NCBI GenBank assembly: GCA_964549335.1
Contig: CAZJUQ010000054.1
Location: forward strand, 69,401 to 133,400
Direction of reading: 5' to 3'
DNA: 64,000 bases
From: Sulfidibacterium sp964549335
GTDB taxonomy: Bacteria; Bacteroidota; Bacteroidia; Bacteroidales; F082
Made by a program: the position numbers and the translations under genes. The notes beneath the pieces were generated by a model. That model was not told the origin of the DNA and ran no database searches. It was given only the letters and a program-made list of their open reading frames with translations. Shown here one piece after another: positions 7,666 through 16,455 of this stretch (positions within the stretch are counted from its first letter, which is position 1; every line of letters begins with the position of its first letter).

Positions 7666-9882
7666 ATGAAAATAGTTTTTATTGCATTAATACCGTTGCT
7701 TTTGAGCTTATCAAACCAAAATTCCACGGCACAAACCATAAAAAAATTCCCCTGGGCAGGAGGACTGAACTCGGCACAATTCGGCGAAATTGATATCAAT
7801 AACGACGGTATTCCCGATTTGGTGGTGTTCGACAGGCAAGGAGACAGACTCCTGTGTTTTGTTAACGGAGGCACAACGGGAACAATAGACTATACTTATG
7901 CACCCCAATACCAAAAACTGTTTCCGCAACTTTACCACTGGGCGGAATTTAAGGATTATAACGGTGACGGCAAAACAGACATTTTCACCTACTCGCCGGG
8001 TTGGGCGGGAATTATTGTTTATAAAAATATCACTACGGACAATCTGAAATTCAAAAGAGTAGTATATCCTTATCTCACATCTTTTCAAGGAGGAGGATAT
8101 ACTAACATATTTGTTACATACGCCGATTACCCCGCCATTTGCGATATTGACAATGACGGCGACCTCGATATTTTAAGCTTTTGGGGATTGGGCTCTTTTG
8201 TCGAAATGCACAAAAATCTCTCAATGGAGAAATACGGAAATGCCGATTCGCTCGATTACGAGAAAACAGAGTATTGTTGGGGGCATTTTGCCGAAAGCGA
8301 TGAATCGAATATGCTTTTTCTCGATACTTGTATCGGCAACAGAGATACAGGCATGCTTTTGAACAACAGACATACGGGCTCAACTTTCCTTATGATAGAT
8401 ATCAATGCCGACGGTGTAAAAGACCTTTTGCTCGGCGATGTGGACTATCCTGGTCTGTTCCTGCTTACCAACGACGGCACCCTCCAAAATGCACACATAT
8501 CGGCATTCGACACACTTTTTCCCTCATACGACACAACGGTAAAGCTTTTTTCAATGCCGGTAGCATCATATATCGATGTTAATAACGACGGCATTAAAGA
8601 TTTACTGGTATCCCCTTTCGACCCCAATCCCTTCGTTACTCAAAACAGAAAGTCGGTATGGCTTTACATTAATGAGGGCGAAAACAATAATCCCGTATTC
8701 AAACTCGAAAACAAAAGCTTTTTGCAAGATAACATGATAGATGCCGGCTCGGGTGCTTATCCCCTTTTTGTTGATTGGGACGGCGACGGACTTACCGATA
8801 TTTTGCTGGGAAATTATGGATTCTATGTCAATTCGTGGTACGATAACAACTTCTTTTTACATTCGTTTTACAACTCACACTTGCAATTTTATAAAAATAC
8901 AGGCACAGCTTCAAATCCCCAATTTCAACTTTACGATAACAATTTGGCTCATCTCGATTTCGAATTTCTTTTGGGAATTTATCCCGCTGCCGGCGACCTG
9001 GATAATGACGGGGATATGGACCTTTTGGTGGGTAACTCGGAAGGTAATATCATTTTTATCGAAAACCAAAACGGCGATTTGGTAATAGCGGATAAAAACT
9101 ACGGCAATATCGATGTGGGGGAATACAGCACTCCACAGCTTTTCGATTTGGATAACGACGGACTTACCGACCTTATTATTGGCGAAAAGGGAGGAAATTT
9201 GAATTATTATCACAATGAGGGAACTCCCCAATCGCCCGACTTCGTATTTGTTACCGACAGTTTAGGTAAAGTTAACGTCACCGATATCAACCTATCCTAT
9301 TACGGATACAGCACCCCCTGTTTCTTCCGCACCGGCAACGGAAAAACGGTGTTGGCGGTTGGGTCGGAACAAGGTAAAATATTTTACTTCACCGATATAG
9401 ACAACAACCTGGATGGTGAATTTTATGAAGAAGACGACGAAGGCTTAAATTCGCTCCTCGATACAAACGGGGTGAACTACGACAGGGGCATGCGTACGGC
9501 AGTCTCAATATCCGATTTGAATAACGACGGAAAACCGGAAATGGTTGCAGGAAACTTTTCGGGCGGACTCGAATTTTTTAAGAAAAATCCCGATGTTTTA
9601 CCATATGTGAATGAAATTAACATTAATAAAACCTTATCTTTTAAACTATTTCCTAATCCTGCCGAAAACACTTTTTTAATAAAACTATCCGAAAAACAAT
9701 CGGTCAATATAGGTTTTAACATATTAAACATTCAGGGAAAAATACTGAAATCGGGAACTATAACGGCCGGAAACAACAAGAAAGAGGTAAATATTCAAGA
9801 TATTCCGCATGGGGTATATTTGGTTGAAATTCACAGCAAAAGAATAATTTTTCAAACTAAAAAACTTTTGATAATCAAATAA
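7666..9882 (+). CDS. FG-GAP/VCBS-repeat secreted protein with type IX sorting domain
   Basis: A 738-residue exported protein: signal peptide (MKIVFIALIPLLLSL...STAQ), a beta-propeller-like body, and a C-terminal T9SS type A sorting domain that begins at FKLFPNPAENTF and contains GVYLVEIHSKRI. The body has at least nine acidic calcium-binding-like loops of the FG-GAP/VCBS type, including DINNDGIPDL, DYNGDGKTDI, DIDNDGDLDI, DINADGVKDL, DVNNDGIKDL, DWDGDGLTDI, DLDNDGDMDL, DLDNDGLTDL and DLNNDGKPEM. It should cross the outer membrane by the gliding/Por system and be attached to the surface or released. The ligand is unknown; adhesion or carbohydrate contact is typical for such proteins. Confidence 0.9.
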   Translation: MKIVFIALIPLLLSLSNQNSTAQTIKKFPWAGGLNSAQFGEIDINNDGIPDLVVFDRQGDRLLCFVNGGTTGTIDYTYAPQYQKLFPQLYHWAEFKDYNGDGKTDIFTYSPGWAGIIVYKNITTDNLKFKRVVYPYLTSFQGGGYTNIFVTYADYPAICDIDNDGDLDILSFWGLGSFVEMHKNLSMEKYGNADSLDYEKTEYCWGHFAESDESNMLFLDTCIGNRDTGMLLNNRHTGSTFLMIDINADGVKDLLLGDVDYPGLFLLTNDGTLQNAHISAFDTLFPSYDTTVKLFSMPVASYIDVNNDGIKDLLVSPFDPNPFVTQNRKSVWLYINEGENNNPVFKLENKSFLQDNMIDAGSGAYPLFVDWDGDGLTDILLGNYGFYVNSWYDNNFFLHSFYNSHLQFYKNTGTASNPQFQLYDNNLAHLDFEFLLGIYPAAGDLDNDGDMDLLVGNSEGNIIFIENQNGDLVIADKNYGNIDVGEYSTPQLFDLDNDGLTDLIIGEKGGNLNYYHNEGTPQSPDFVFVTDSLGKVNVTDINLSYYGYSTPCFFRTGNGKTVLAVGSEQGKIFYFTDIDNNLDGEFYEEDDEGLNSLLDTNGVNYDRGMRTAVSISDLNNDGKPEMVAGNFSGGLEFFKKNPDVLPYVNEININKTLSFKLFPNPAENTFLIKLSEKQSVNIGFNILNIQGKILKSGTITAGNNKKEVNIQDIPHGVYLVEIHSKRIIFQTKKLLIIK

Positions 9883-9933
9883 AAAATTGTAAAAGAGAAC
9901 AAAACTTCTTTAATGTAAATAAAGTTTTCCGCC

Positions 9934-12288
9934 GTGAAAAACCGTATTCTCAAATATTTAGTTCCTTTTCTCGCCGTTTTTCTGCTCTGGCCTGTTTGGG
10001 GGTCACTGTTTTTACCGGAACATCTTTTCAACGAACCGTATTCCACAATTGTTTACGACCGTAACGGCGAATTAATGGGAGCACATATTTCGCAAGACGG
10101 ACAATGGCGGTTTCCTCCTCCGGATGAGATACCGGAAAAATACAAACAGGCACTTATTTTGTTCGAAGACAAAAATTTTTACATACACCCGGGTTTCGAC
10201 ATATTTTCGCTGGCAAAAGCATTAATAACCAATATAAAAGCCGGCAAAACGGTTCGAGGCGGCAGTACAATTACAATGCAACTTGTCCGATTAATGCGAA
10301 AACATAAAAAGCGTACCGTTAAAGAAAAATTAATAGAGATAGCTCTTGCCACAGCCGTCGAATTCCGGTATTCGAAAAAGGAAATACTAAATATGTATGC
10401 CGCCCATGCACCTTTCGGAGGTAACGTGGTTGGCATTGAAGCCGCATGCTGGCGCTGGTTCGGACATGCCCCCAGGAAAATAACCTGGGCGCAAGCTGCA
10501 ACACTGGCGGTTTTACCCAACTCCCCTTCACTGATAAATCCGGGAAGAAACCCCAACCTTTTAGTACAAAAACGCAATAAACTTCTTAAAAGACTTCTCG
10601 ATAACAATATCATTAACAAATTGACATACGACTTGTCAATTATTGAAAAAATCCCGCAAAAACCTAAAAAACTACCCGGCAGCGCTCCTCACCTTACGGC
10701 ATATTTTCAAAAACATCACAGAGGCGGAAAAATTATTTCAACCGTTGACAAAAACCTGCAAGTTACCGTAAACCGTATTGTTTCGGAATACCACCTAAAA
10801 TATATCGCCAACGAAATAAGAAACATTGCGGTATTGGTTTTAAAAACAGAAACCAAAGAGGTGTTAGCATACACGGCTAATGTTACCGGCAAAAACACAA
10901 ACGGTTATGCCGTTGACATGATTAAAGCCCACCGGAGCACCGGAAGTATCCTGAAACCCTTGTTATATGCCGCTGCCATCGACGACGGACAAATTTTAAT
11001 TAACAGCCTGATACCCGACATACCCAGCTATTTCAAAAATTACCACCCGCAAAACTACGATTACACATTCGAGGGAGCGGTTCCCGCCGCCGATGCCCTC
11101 TCCCGCTCGCGAAACGTGCCCGCCATATACCTTCTGCGCGATTTCGGTGTTACAAGATTCTTGGATTTACTGCACAAAACAGGTTTCCACTCTTTCGACA
11201 AAAAAGCTGATTATTACGGATTATCACTGATACTCGGCGGCGGCGAAGCAAACCTGTGGGAAATAACAAGCATGTACGCCGGTATGTCGCAAACTCTGAT
11301 TCATTACGACAGGTTTTACGGAAAATACAACGGACACGAATTCGACAGCCCAGTTTTAATACTGAAAAATGCAAAAAAATATAAGGAACCCCCTGTTTCG
11401 CAACCCGTACCTGTTCACGCCGGTGCAGTTTGGCAAACTTGGCAAGCTCTTTACAATGTTCACCGACCCCTGCAACAAAACGGCTGGCAATATTTTCAAA
11501 ACAACTTGAAAATAGCATGGAAAACAGGCACGAGTTACGGCTTCCGCGATGCTTGGGCAGTGGGTACCACGGCAGATTACACCGTTGGTGTATGGGTAGG
11601 CAATGCCAACGGCGAAGGCAGAAACGGACTTACCGGCGCAGGAAGTGCTGCTCCCATAATGTTCGATGTTTTCGACAATCTGAACCCACAAAACACTTTC
11701 CACCGCCCCGAAGACGAATTGATAAAAATTGCCGTATGCACAAAAAGCGGATACCGCGCCTCCGCAGCTTGTCCTAACATCGATACCATCCTGGCTTATA
11801 AAAAAGGTGTTCTTGTAAAACAGTGCAATTATCACAGGAAAATCTTTACCGGCAAAAACCGGAAATTCCGCCTGTTCAAAGGATGTGCCCACGACACCGC
11901 CATTGTCCCCGTTTCATGGTTTGTCCTTCCTCCGGTTCAGGAATGGTATTACAGAAAATCACACCCCTCGTACAAACCTCTCCCCCCTTTGCGCAACGAT
12001 TGCAAAGCCGCCGGAGACAAAATCATGCAATTCGTCTATCCTCAAAACAACGAAAAACTGTTTGTCGTTAAAGATTTCGACGGTAAACCCAAACCCGTGG
12101 TATTCCAAATAACACATCACAACCCCGACGCTAAAATATTTTGGCATATCGACAAAAAATATTTGGGCGTCACGCAAAACACCCACAAATTCCCCTTTGT
12201 CCCTCCGGCCGGACAACACACCATTACCGTAATCGACGGGGACGGAAACAGCTTGTCAATAAAGTTTTCCGTCGAAAGAGCCGACTGA
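9934..12288 (+). CDS. pbpC: Penicillin-binding protein 1C
   Basis: A bifunctional class A PBP (784 residues) for peptidoglycan synthesis, anchored by an N-terminal membrane segment (residues about 5-25). The glycosyltransferase domain shows LFEDKNFYIHPGFD, GGSTITMQLVR and KEILNMYAAHAPFG. The transpeptidase domain has the serine motif SILK (S338), SRN near 391 and KTGT at 530-533. The last 90 or so residues form the biPBP_C beta domain typical of PBP1C (NNEKLFVVKDFDGK onwards). Start is GTG at 9934; the only ATG upstream (9913) is followed at once by a stop. The usual partner, an alpha-2-macroglobulin gene, is not next to it here. Confidence 0.94.
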   Translation: MKNRILKYLVPFLAVFLLWPVWGSLFLPEHLFNEPYSTIVYDRNGELMGAHISQDGQWRFPPPDEIPEKYKQALILFEDKNFYIHPGFDIFSLAKALITNIKAGKTVRGGSTITMQLVRLMRKHKKRTVKEKLIEIALATAVEFRYSKKEILNMYAAHAPFGGNVVGIEAACWRWFGHAPRKITWAQAATLAVLPNSPSLINPGRNPNLLVQKRNKLLKRLLDNNIINKLTYDLSIIEKIPQKPKKLPGSAPHLTAYFQKHHRGGKIISTVDKNLQVTVNRIVSEYHLKYIANEIRNIAVLVLKTETKEVLAYTANVTGKNTNGYAVDMIKAHRSTGSILKPLLYAAAIDDGQILINSLIPDIPSYFKNYHPQNYDYTFEGAVPAADALSRSRNVPAIYLLRDFGVTRFLDLLHKTGFHSFDKKADYYGLSLILGGGEANLWEITSMYAGMSQTLIHYDRFYGKYNGHEFDSPVLILKNAKKYKEPPVSQPVPVHAGAVWQTWQALYNVHRPLQQNGWQYFQNNLKIAWKTGTSYGFRDAWAVGTTADYTVGVWVGNANGEGRNGLTGAGSAAPIMFDVFDNLNPQNTFHRPEDELIKIAVCTKSGYRASAACPNIDTILAYKKGVLVKQCNYHRKIFTGKNRKFRLFKGCAHDTAIVPVSWFVLPPVQEWYYRKSHPSYKPLPPLRNDCKAAGDKIMQFVYPQNNEKLFVVKDFDGKPKPVVFQITHHNPDAKIFWHIDKKYLGVTQNTHKFPFVPPAGQHTITVIDGDGNSLSIKFSVERAD

Positions 12289-12635
12289 CAAAAACATGTC
12301 AAAACCCTGTGCAATAACACACATCTTTATGTTTCCGTGGTTTTTTATCTTATCTGTTTTATTAAGGGCGGCAAACGGGCTGTCCGCTAATAGTCCTCGG
12401 CGGCGGCGCTGTTCGGCAACGGCGTTTTCAGGGGCTTCCTCACGTCAGCCCTGCCTCCGCCTGCCTCACTACCGCCGCCGCCTCCGGGCTGCCGCTCCCA
12501 TCCCTGCCGCAGCATACCCCTGTGCCTTACTTTACCGTCTGTATCCCTCCGTCACTCATCCGTAAATATCCGTGCAACCGCAATTTCACATAAATCCCGC
12601 TTAAAACCTCTCATTCACATCAAACTTACCGTACT
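12289..12635. repeat. Gene-free spacer with GC-rich repeat-like patch (about 12365-12545)
   Basis: This 347-base gap between convergent pbpC and the DUF2851 gene holds a block far richer in G+C than its surroundings, with runs of CGG/CCG. Two similar phrases occur, GGGCTGTCCGCT near the left and CGGGCTGCCGCTCCCATCCC near the right. In many Bacteroidota genomes dispersed non-coding repeats use this phrasing (from memory, not searched). An open frame covers the block (12296-12565), but its composition is unlike a protein of this genome. No terminator hairpin with a T run is visible. Confidence 0.5.
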
Positions 12636-13913
12636 CTACTCCCTACGGGTAAGCAGATAATGTCCTATGGCACATTCAAGGCAGCGTCTCCTGTCGCAAT
12701 ACTCGGTTTTCAATTGTAACAAAGCTTGCGAATGCATGGCACTTTCCGCATTAATGCCAAATGAGGAATAAAGGCGCGTATAGGTGTTGTTCTCCGCTTT
12801 TATCTCCCCGAGCCACCCTGCGGCTCTCTCTTTCAGCAAAGGTTTGCTCTCAATTGTACCGTATGCAAAAACAAATGGCACCACCGCATTTATCAACAAT
12901 ATGTCTATTGACGTGTTCCCGAAAACTTTAGCCCTTTTGTTTCCCGCCCTGACATCAAAACGGTAATGATCTTCCCAATAGTCCGACGCCTTTACCGAAA
13001 AAAACGTTTTTAGGTTAGCAAGGTTCTCTTCGTTAAAAATTTTATGAAGAAGCCCCGACGACCTGTATATAAGATTTGCAAATTGCGAAATTCTTACCGT
13101 AGGAAAATTTGCAGGTCGCATACGCATAAAACGCCATATATGCTTATCAACGGGTGTCAAACCGTATTTGGAGGCCAAAAAAGTGTACTCCTTTAATAAC
13201 ATTACCGGATAGCTGTCGCGATATTCACTCGATAGCAGTCCCGCTTGCCCGAACAACAAAGCCTCCAACTGCATCAAGTTCTCATTATGAATTGACAAAA
13301 TCTTCAAAGGCAACGACTTCGCAAGCAATTCAAAAGCGTCGCTGTTGGCTTTTAACCCGAAATAACGCGCAACTTTCTGATAAAATATCTCATAAAAATC
13401 ATATTTCAATATCTTGCTTACTCTTATTATTTCCCCCGCTTTCCGCTCCAACCGTTCAAACGTTAAACGCTCAAGCCAATTCAAAACGGTAAAATAATCG
13501 GCTTTGTCAATATCGCGCTCACAAGGTATTTTTCTCAAACTTTTAATGTAATCTTCGTACCTTTTTAAAATCCCTATATCGAAATTGTTCTTTGCCTCCA
13601 AAACGGGTAGAGGCTCTCCGCCCTTTCCAAAAACATCTTTATCATGTTCATACACAACGTGCAAAATCACATTATCATAAGTTCTCTCCTTATGGTGTCC
13701 GTGCTTGTACCATTCCGACGATTTAACATGCATCTCAACATTTCCCGCCCAGGTCGTCTCCCCTATTTTTATCAATGCATTAAAAAAATCGGGGCCGCTG
13801 TCGCTATTTTGTGTGCCCGTCCTCAGGATTGTTATTTTTTCACCCGATTTTAACCTCAAATTTGTGTTGAAAAGTTTAAATTTCCACAAGTACCAAAGAA
13901 ATTCCTCTTTCAT
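12636..13913 (-). CDS. DUF2851 family protein
   Basis: A 425-residue cytoplasmic protein of the Bacteroidota-restricted DUF2851 family. The N-terminal block matches the family well: MKEEFLWYLWKFKLF, TGTQNSDSGPDFFNA, WAGNVEMHVKSSEWYKHGH and YDNVILHVVYEHD. The C-terminus has four cysteines in EYCDRRRCLECAIGHYLL that could bind zinc or an Fe-S centre. NSDSGPDFFNA with the EMHVKSS strand resembles the acidic-Lys arrangement of a PD-(D/E)XK nuclease (inference). Its promoter is interleaved with that of the divergent coiled-coil/zapA unit. Confidence 0.85.
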   Translation of the reverse strand: MKEEFLWYLWKFKLFNTNLRLKSGEKITILRTGTQNSDSGPDFFNALIKIGETTWAGNVEMHVKSSEWYKHGHHKERTYDNVILHVVYEHDKDVFGKGGEPLPVLEAKNNFDIGILKRYEDYIKSLRKIPCERDIDKADYFTVLNWLERLTFERLERKAGEIIRVSKILKYDFYEIFYQKVARYFGLKANSDAFELLAKSLPLKILSIHNENLMQLEALLFGQAGLLSSEYRDSYPVMLLKEYTFLASKYGLTPVDKHIWRFMRMRPANFPTVRISQFANLIYRSSGLLHKIFNEENLANLKTFFSVKASDYWEDHYRFDVRAGNKRAKVFGNTSIDILLINAVVPFVFAYGTIESKPLLKERAAGWLGEIKAENNTYTRLYSSFGINAESAMHSQALLQLKTEYCDRRRCLECAIGHYLLTRRE

Positions 13914-13952
13914 TTATTTGTTGATTTTCCGTTCTTTAAACCAAATACCTTT

Positions 13953-13984
13953 CAAAAATAACCATATCTTGACAATTAGTGCAA
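13953..13984 (-). promoter_or_regulatory. Promoter of the DUF2851 gene
   Basis: On the minus strand, TTG (13982-13984), 21 bases, then TATTTTTG (13953-13960): a complete Bacteroidota vegetative promoter about 40 bases before the ATG at 13913. It overlaps the plus-strand promoter at 13969-14000. Confidence 0.7.
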
Positions 13985-14000
13985 TTTTTATGTATTTTTG
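13969..14000 (+). promoter_or_regulatory. Promoter of the coiled-coil/zapA unit
   Basis: TTG (13969-13971, as TTGACA), 21 bases, then TATTTTTG (13993-14000). The predicted start of transcription is near 14007, which excludes the in-frame ATG at 13979 and supports the ATG at 14024. Confidence 0.75.
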
Positions 14001-14023
14001 TGCAATGTATAATCTGTTTTAAG

Positions 14024-14311
14024 ATGTCGAATGAAGCATTGTTGATTTCCGGAATAAGTTACAAAGTAAGGAAATTGATAGAATTGAAAAACAATCTTCT
14101 CGACGAAAACAAACGGATAAATCATGAGCTTGAAAAGGCTCGCGTTCTTATAGAACAGTTGCAAAACGAATTGGAAAACAAGCGTATTAAATTAGTTGAA
14201 ATATCGCTTGCAAGTGCGCTAAATGACAGAAAAGGTGTTGAGAATAGTATCGAATTCATCGACCGGTTGGTCGATGAAATTGATAAGGGTATTGATGTTT
14301 TGAGTGACTGA
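14024..14311 (+). CDS. Small coiled-coil protein upstream of zapA
   Basis: A 95-residue, highly charged, almost wholly helical protein (KLIELKNNLLDENKRINHEL and onwards) with heptad spacing over residues 15-65. The start at 14024 follows from the mapped promoter. It sits 18 bases before zapA and is probably co-transcribed with it. Size, coiled coil and position suggest a division accessory factor like ZapB, but I see no sequence motif that proves this; treat the function as unknown. Confidence 0.75.
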   Translation: MSNEALLISGISYKVRKLIELKNNLLDENKRINHELEKARVLIEQLQNELENKRIKLVEISLASALNDRKGVENSIEFIDRLVDEIDKGIDVLSD

Positions 14312-14329
14312 TAATAAAAGAAAGTTGTT

Positions 14330-14620
14330 TTGACAAACAAAAAATTAACAATAACGGTCGTGATTGCCGGAAGACCATACAAGGTCGACATTTTAGCCGA
14401 ACAAGAGGAAATTGTTCGTAAGGCTGCAAAAGAACTGAACGGGATGATTAAAGATTATGCTCACCGGTATCAGTTCGATGACCAACAAGATTTGCTTGCC
14501 ATGGTAGCTTTGCAATTTGCCCATACAGCCGTTGACCTTGAGTCGGAAAAAGACTTCAGGGAAAAAGAGATGGAGCAAAAACTCGCAGAGATTGATCAGT
14601 TGCTCGAAAGCAATATTTAA
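14330..14620 (+). CDS. zapA: Cell division protein ZapA
   Basis: ZapA cross-links FtsZ filaments. The 96-residue protein shows the family N-terminus (LTITVVIAGRPYKVDI), the dimerising long helix (QQDLLAMVALQFAHTAVDLE) and an acidic C-terminal helix. There is no ATG between the preceding in-frame stop and the domain, so the start is TTG at 14330. Gene order zapA-6S RNA-rny is a familiar Bacteroidota arrangement and supports the call. Confidence 0.9.
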   Translation: MTNKKLTITVVIAGRPYKVDILAEQEEIVRKAAKELNGMIKDYAHRYQFDDQQDLLAMVALQFAHTAVDLESEKDFREKEMEQKLAEIDQLLESNI

Positions 14621-14646
14621 AAAGAAAATACGTTCTTTTAACAAAA

Positions 14647-14841
14647 TACAGCCCACATAATCTAATGTTTGTAAACTCAACACTACAACATTTAGGGTTA
14701 AGCTCATAAGAGTTCTAGAACAGGCCTGATTACCTTCGTGGGATTTGCTTCGGCAGACACTGGACGTTCGAAAATTCTTGGCGACCCTATCCATGTTTTT
14801 CCGGAGTTTACTGTAACTCCATGATTGTGTGGGCTTCTTTT
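14647..14841 (+). ncRNA. ssrS: 6S RNA (6S-Flavo type)
   Basis: The segment between zapA and rny folds into one long rod. The terminal stem pairs AGCCCACATAATC (14650-14662) with GATTGTGTGGGCT (14823-14835), 13 positions with a single G-U pair, and is followed by a T-rich run (TTCTTTTCTT). The interior has the conserved-looking AACAGGCCTGATTACC and TTGCTTCGGCAGACACTGG stretches. About 190 bases and the location beside zapA are typical for 6S RNA, which binds the RNA polymerase holoenzyme and mimics an open promoter. The 3' arm overlaps an in-frame upstream extension of rny, which is therefore not coding. Confidence 0.88.
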
Positions 14842-14874
14842 CTTACCGCATTTGCAAGCACAAAACAGTGTGCT

Positions 14875-16416
14875 ATGAATATATTTTTAAATATCCTTGA
14901 AGTATTGGGCGCTTTCGGTTTGGGAATTCTGGTTACCATAACCGTTTTACGCAAATCAATGCTGAAAAAAAGCGAGGCGCTTCTTAACGAAGCAAAAGAG
15001 AAAGCCGAAGTAATTAAAAAAGATAAAATTCTTCAGGCAAAAGAGAAATTTCTCCAGCTCAAATCGGAGCACGAGAAAATGATTAACGAACGCAACAGCA
15101 AAATACAGCAAGCCGAGTCGCGCATAAGAAAAAAAGAGCAAACCCTCTCGCAAAAATTGCAAGATGCTCAACGGAAACAAAGCGAACTCGACAAAATGAG
15201 AGCCAACCTTACAAACCAACTTCAAATTCTGGAGAAAAAACAGGAAGAGGTTGACAAGTTGCACGACGAACAGGTAAAACAGTTGGAAACAATTAGCAAC
15301 ATGTCTGCCGACGAGGCTAAAAAACAAATTATCGAGTCGCTAAAAGGACAAGCCCAGGCAGAAGCCATGGTGCTTATCAGAGATATTACCGACGAGGCAA
15401 AACTTACAGCCGAACGTACCGCAAAAAAAATCGTTATCGAAACCATTCAACGTACAGCCTCGGAACATGCCATCGAAAACACAGTTACCGTTTTCAACAT
15501 CGACAGCGACGAAGTAAAAGGACGGATAATCGGACGCGAAGGGCGGAACATTCGTGCCCTCGAAGCTCTAACCGGAATAGAAATAATTATCGACGACAGC
15601 CCCGATGCAATTATCCTCTCGGGATTTGACCCCATTCGACGCGAAATAGCTCGTTTGGCTCTCCAAAAACTTGTTACCGACGGACGTATCCACCCGGCAC
15701 GTATTGAAGAGGTGGTGGCAAAAACAAAAAAAGAGGTGGAACAAGAGATCCTCGAAGTGGGAAAACGTACCGTCATCGATTTGGGAATACACAACATGCA
15801 TCCCGAACTCATAAGATTAATAGGACGTATGAAATACCGTTCGTCGTACGGACAAAATCTGCTTGCGCACTCTATTGAAGTTGCCAACCTTAGCGCAACC
15901 ATGGCCGCCGAATTGGGTCTTAACCCCAAAAAAGCAAAAAGAGCAGGACTTTTACACGATATCGGAAAAATTGCCGAAAACGAAGCCGAACTGCCTCATG
16001 CAATCCTCGGCATGAAACTCGCCGAAAAGTACAAAGAGAAACCCGATGTATGTAACGCCATAGGAGCACACCACGATGAAGTAGAGATGGAAACACTCAT
16101 CGCTCCCATTGTTCAAGTGTGTGATGCTATTTCGGGAGCTCGCCCCGGTGCTCGGCGCGAAGTAGTGGAAGCTTACATTCAGCGCCTTAAAAAACTCGAA
16201 GATATGGCTCTGACTTATCCGGGCGTGGTCAAAACTTATGCCATTCAAGCCGGTAGAGAATTACGGGTAATTGTTGGTGCTGATAAAGTATCCGATAAAG
16301 AGGCCGACACCATCTCGTACGAACTCTCCAGAAAAATACAGGAAGAAATGACATATCCCGGACAAATTAAAATTACGGTTATCAGAGAAACAAGAGCAAT
16401 AAATTATGCCAAATAA
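14875..16416 (+). CDS. rny: Ribonuclease Y
   Basis: RNase Y is the membrane-bound endonuclease that starts mRNA decay. The 513-residue product has an N-terminal membrane helix (NILEVLGAFGLGILVTITVL), a long coiled coil (about 30-190), a KH domain (GRIIGREGRNIRALEALTG) and an HD domain with the metal-binding LLHDIGKIAE. The ATG at 14821 would put 18 extra residues over the 3' arm of the 6S RNA; the ATG at 14875 (MNIFLNILEV) gives the normal RNase Y N-terminus. Confidence 0.95.
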   Translation: MNIFLNILEVLGAFGLGILVTITVLRKSMLKKSEALLNEAKEKAEVIKKDKILQAKEKFLQLKSEHEKMINERNSKIQQAESRIRKKEQTLSQKLQDAQRKQSELDKMRANLTNQLQILEKKQEEVDKLHDEQVKQLETISNMSADEAKKQIIESLKGQAQAEAMVLIRDITDEAKLTAERTAKKIVIETIQRTASEHAIENTVTVFNIDSDEVKGRIIGREGRNIRALEALTGIEIIIDDSPDAIILSGFDPIRREIARLALQKLVTDGRIHPARIEEVVAKTKKEVEQEILEVGKRTVIDLGIHNMHPELIRLIGRMKYRSSYGQNLLAHSIEVANLSATMAAELGLNPKKAKRAGLLHDIGKIAENEAELPHAILGMKLAEKYKEKPDVCNAIGAHHDEVEMETLIAPIVQVCDAISGARPGARREVVEAYIQRLKKLEDMALTYPGVVKTYAIQAGRELRVIVGADKVSDKEADTISYELSRKIQEEMTYPGQIKITVIRETRAINYAK

Positions 16417-16455
16417 TTTTTATTATTGTAAATTATTAACTAAACTCATTTAATT

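Noticed and set aside
12296..12565. Open frame through the GC-rich patch
   Set aside because: The Arg/Pro/Ser/Ala-rich translation follows base composition; start and promoter are missing and it looks like repeat DNA.
15447..15929. 160-codon minus-strand open frame opposite rny
   Set aside because: Shadow of the KH/HD region of rny; Ser/Arg-rich translation without motifs.
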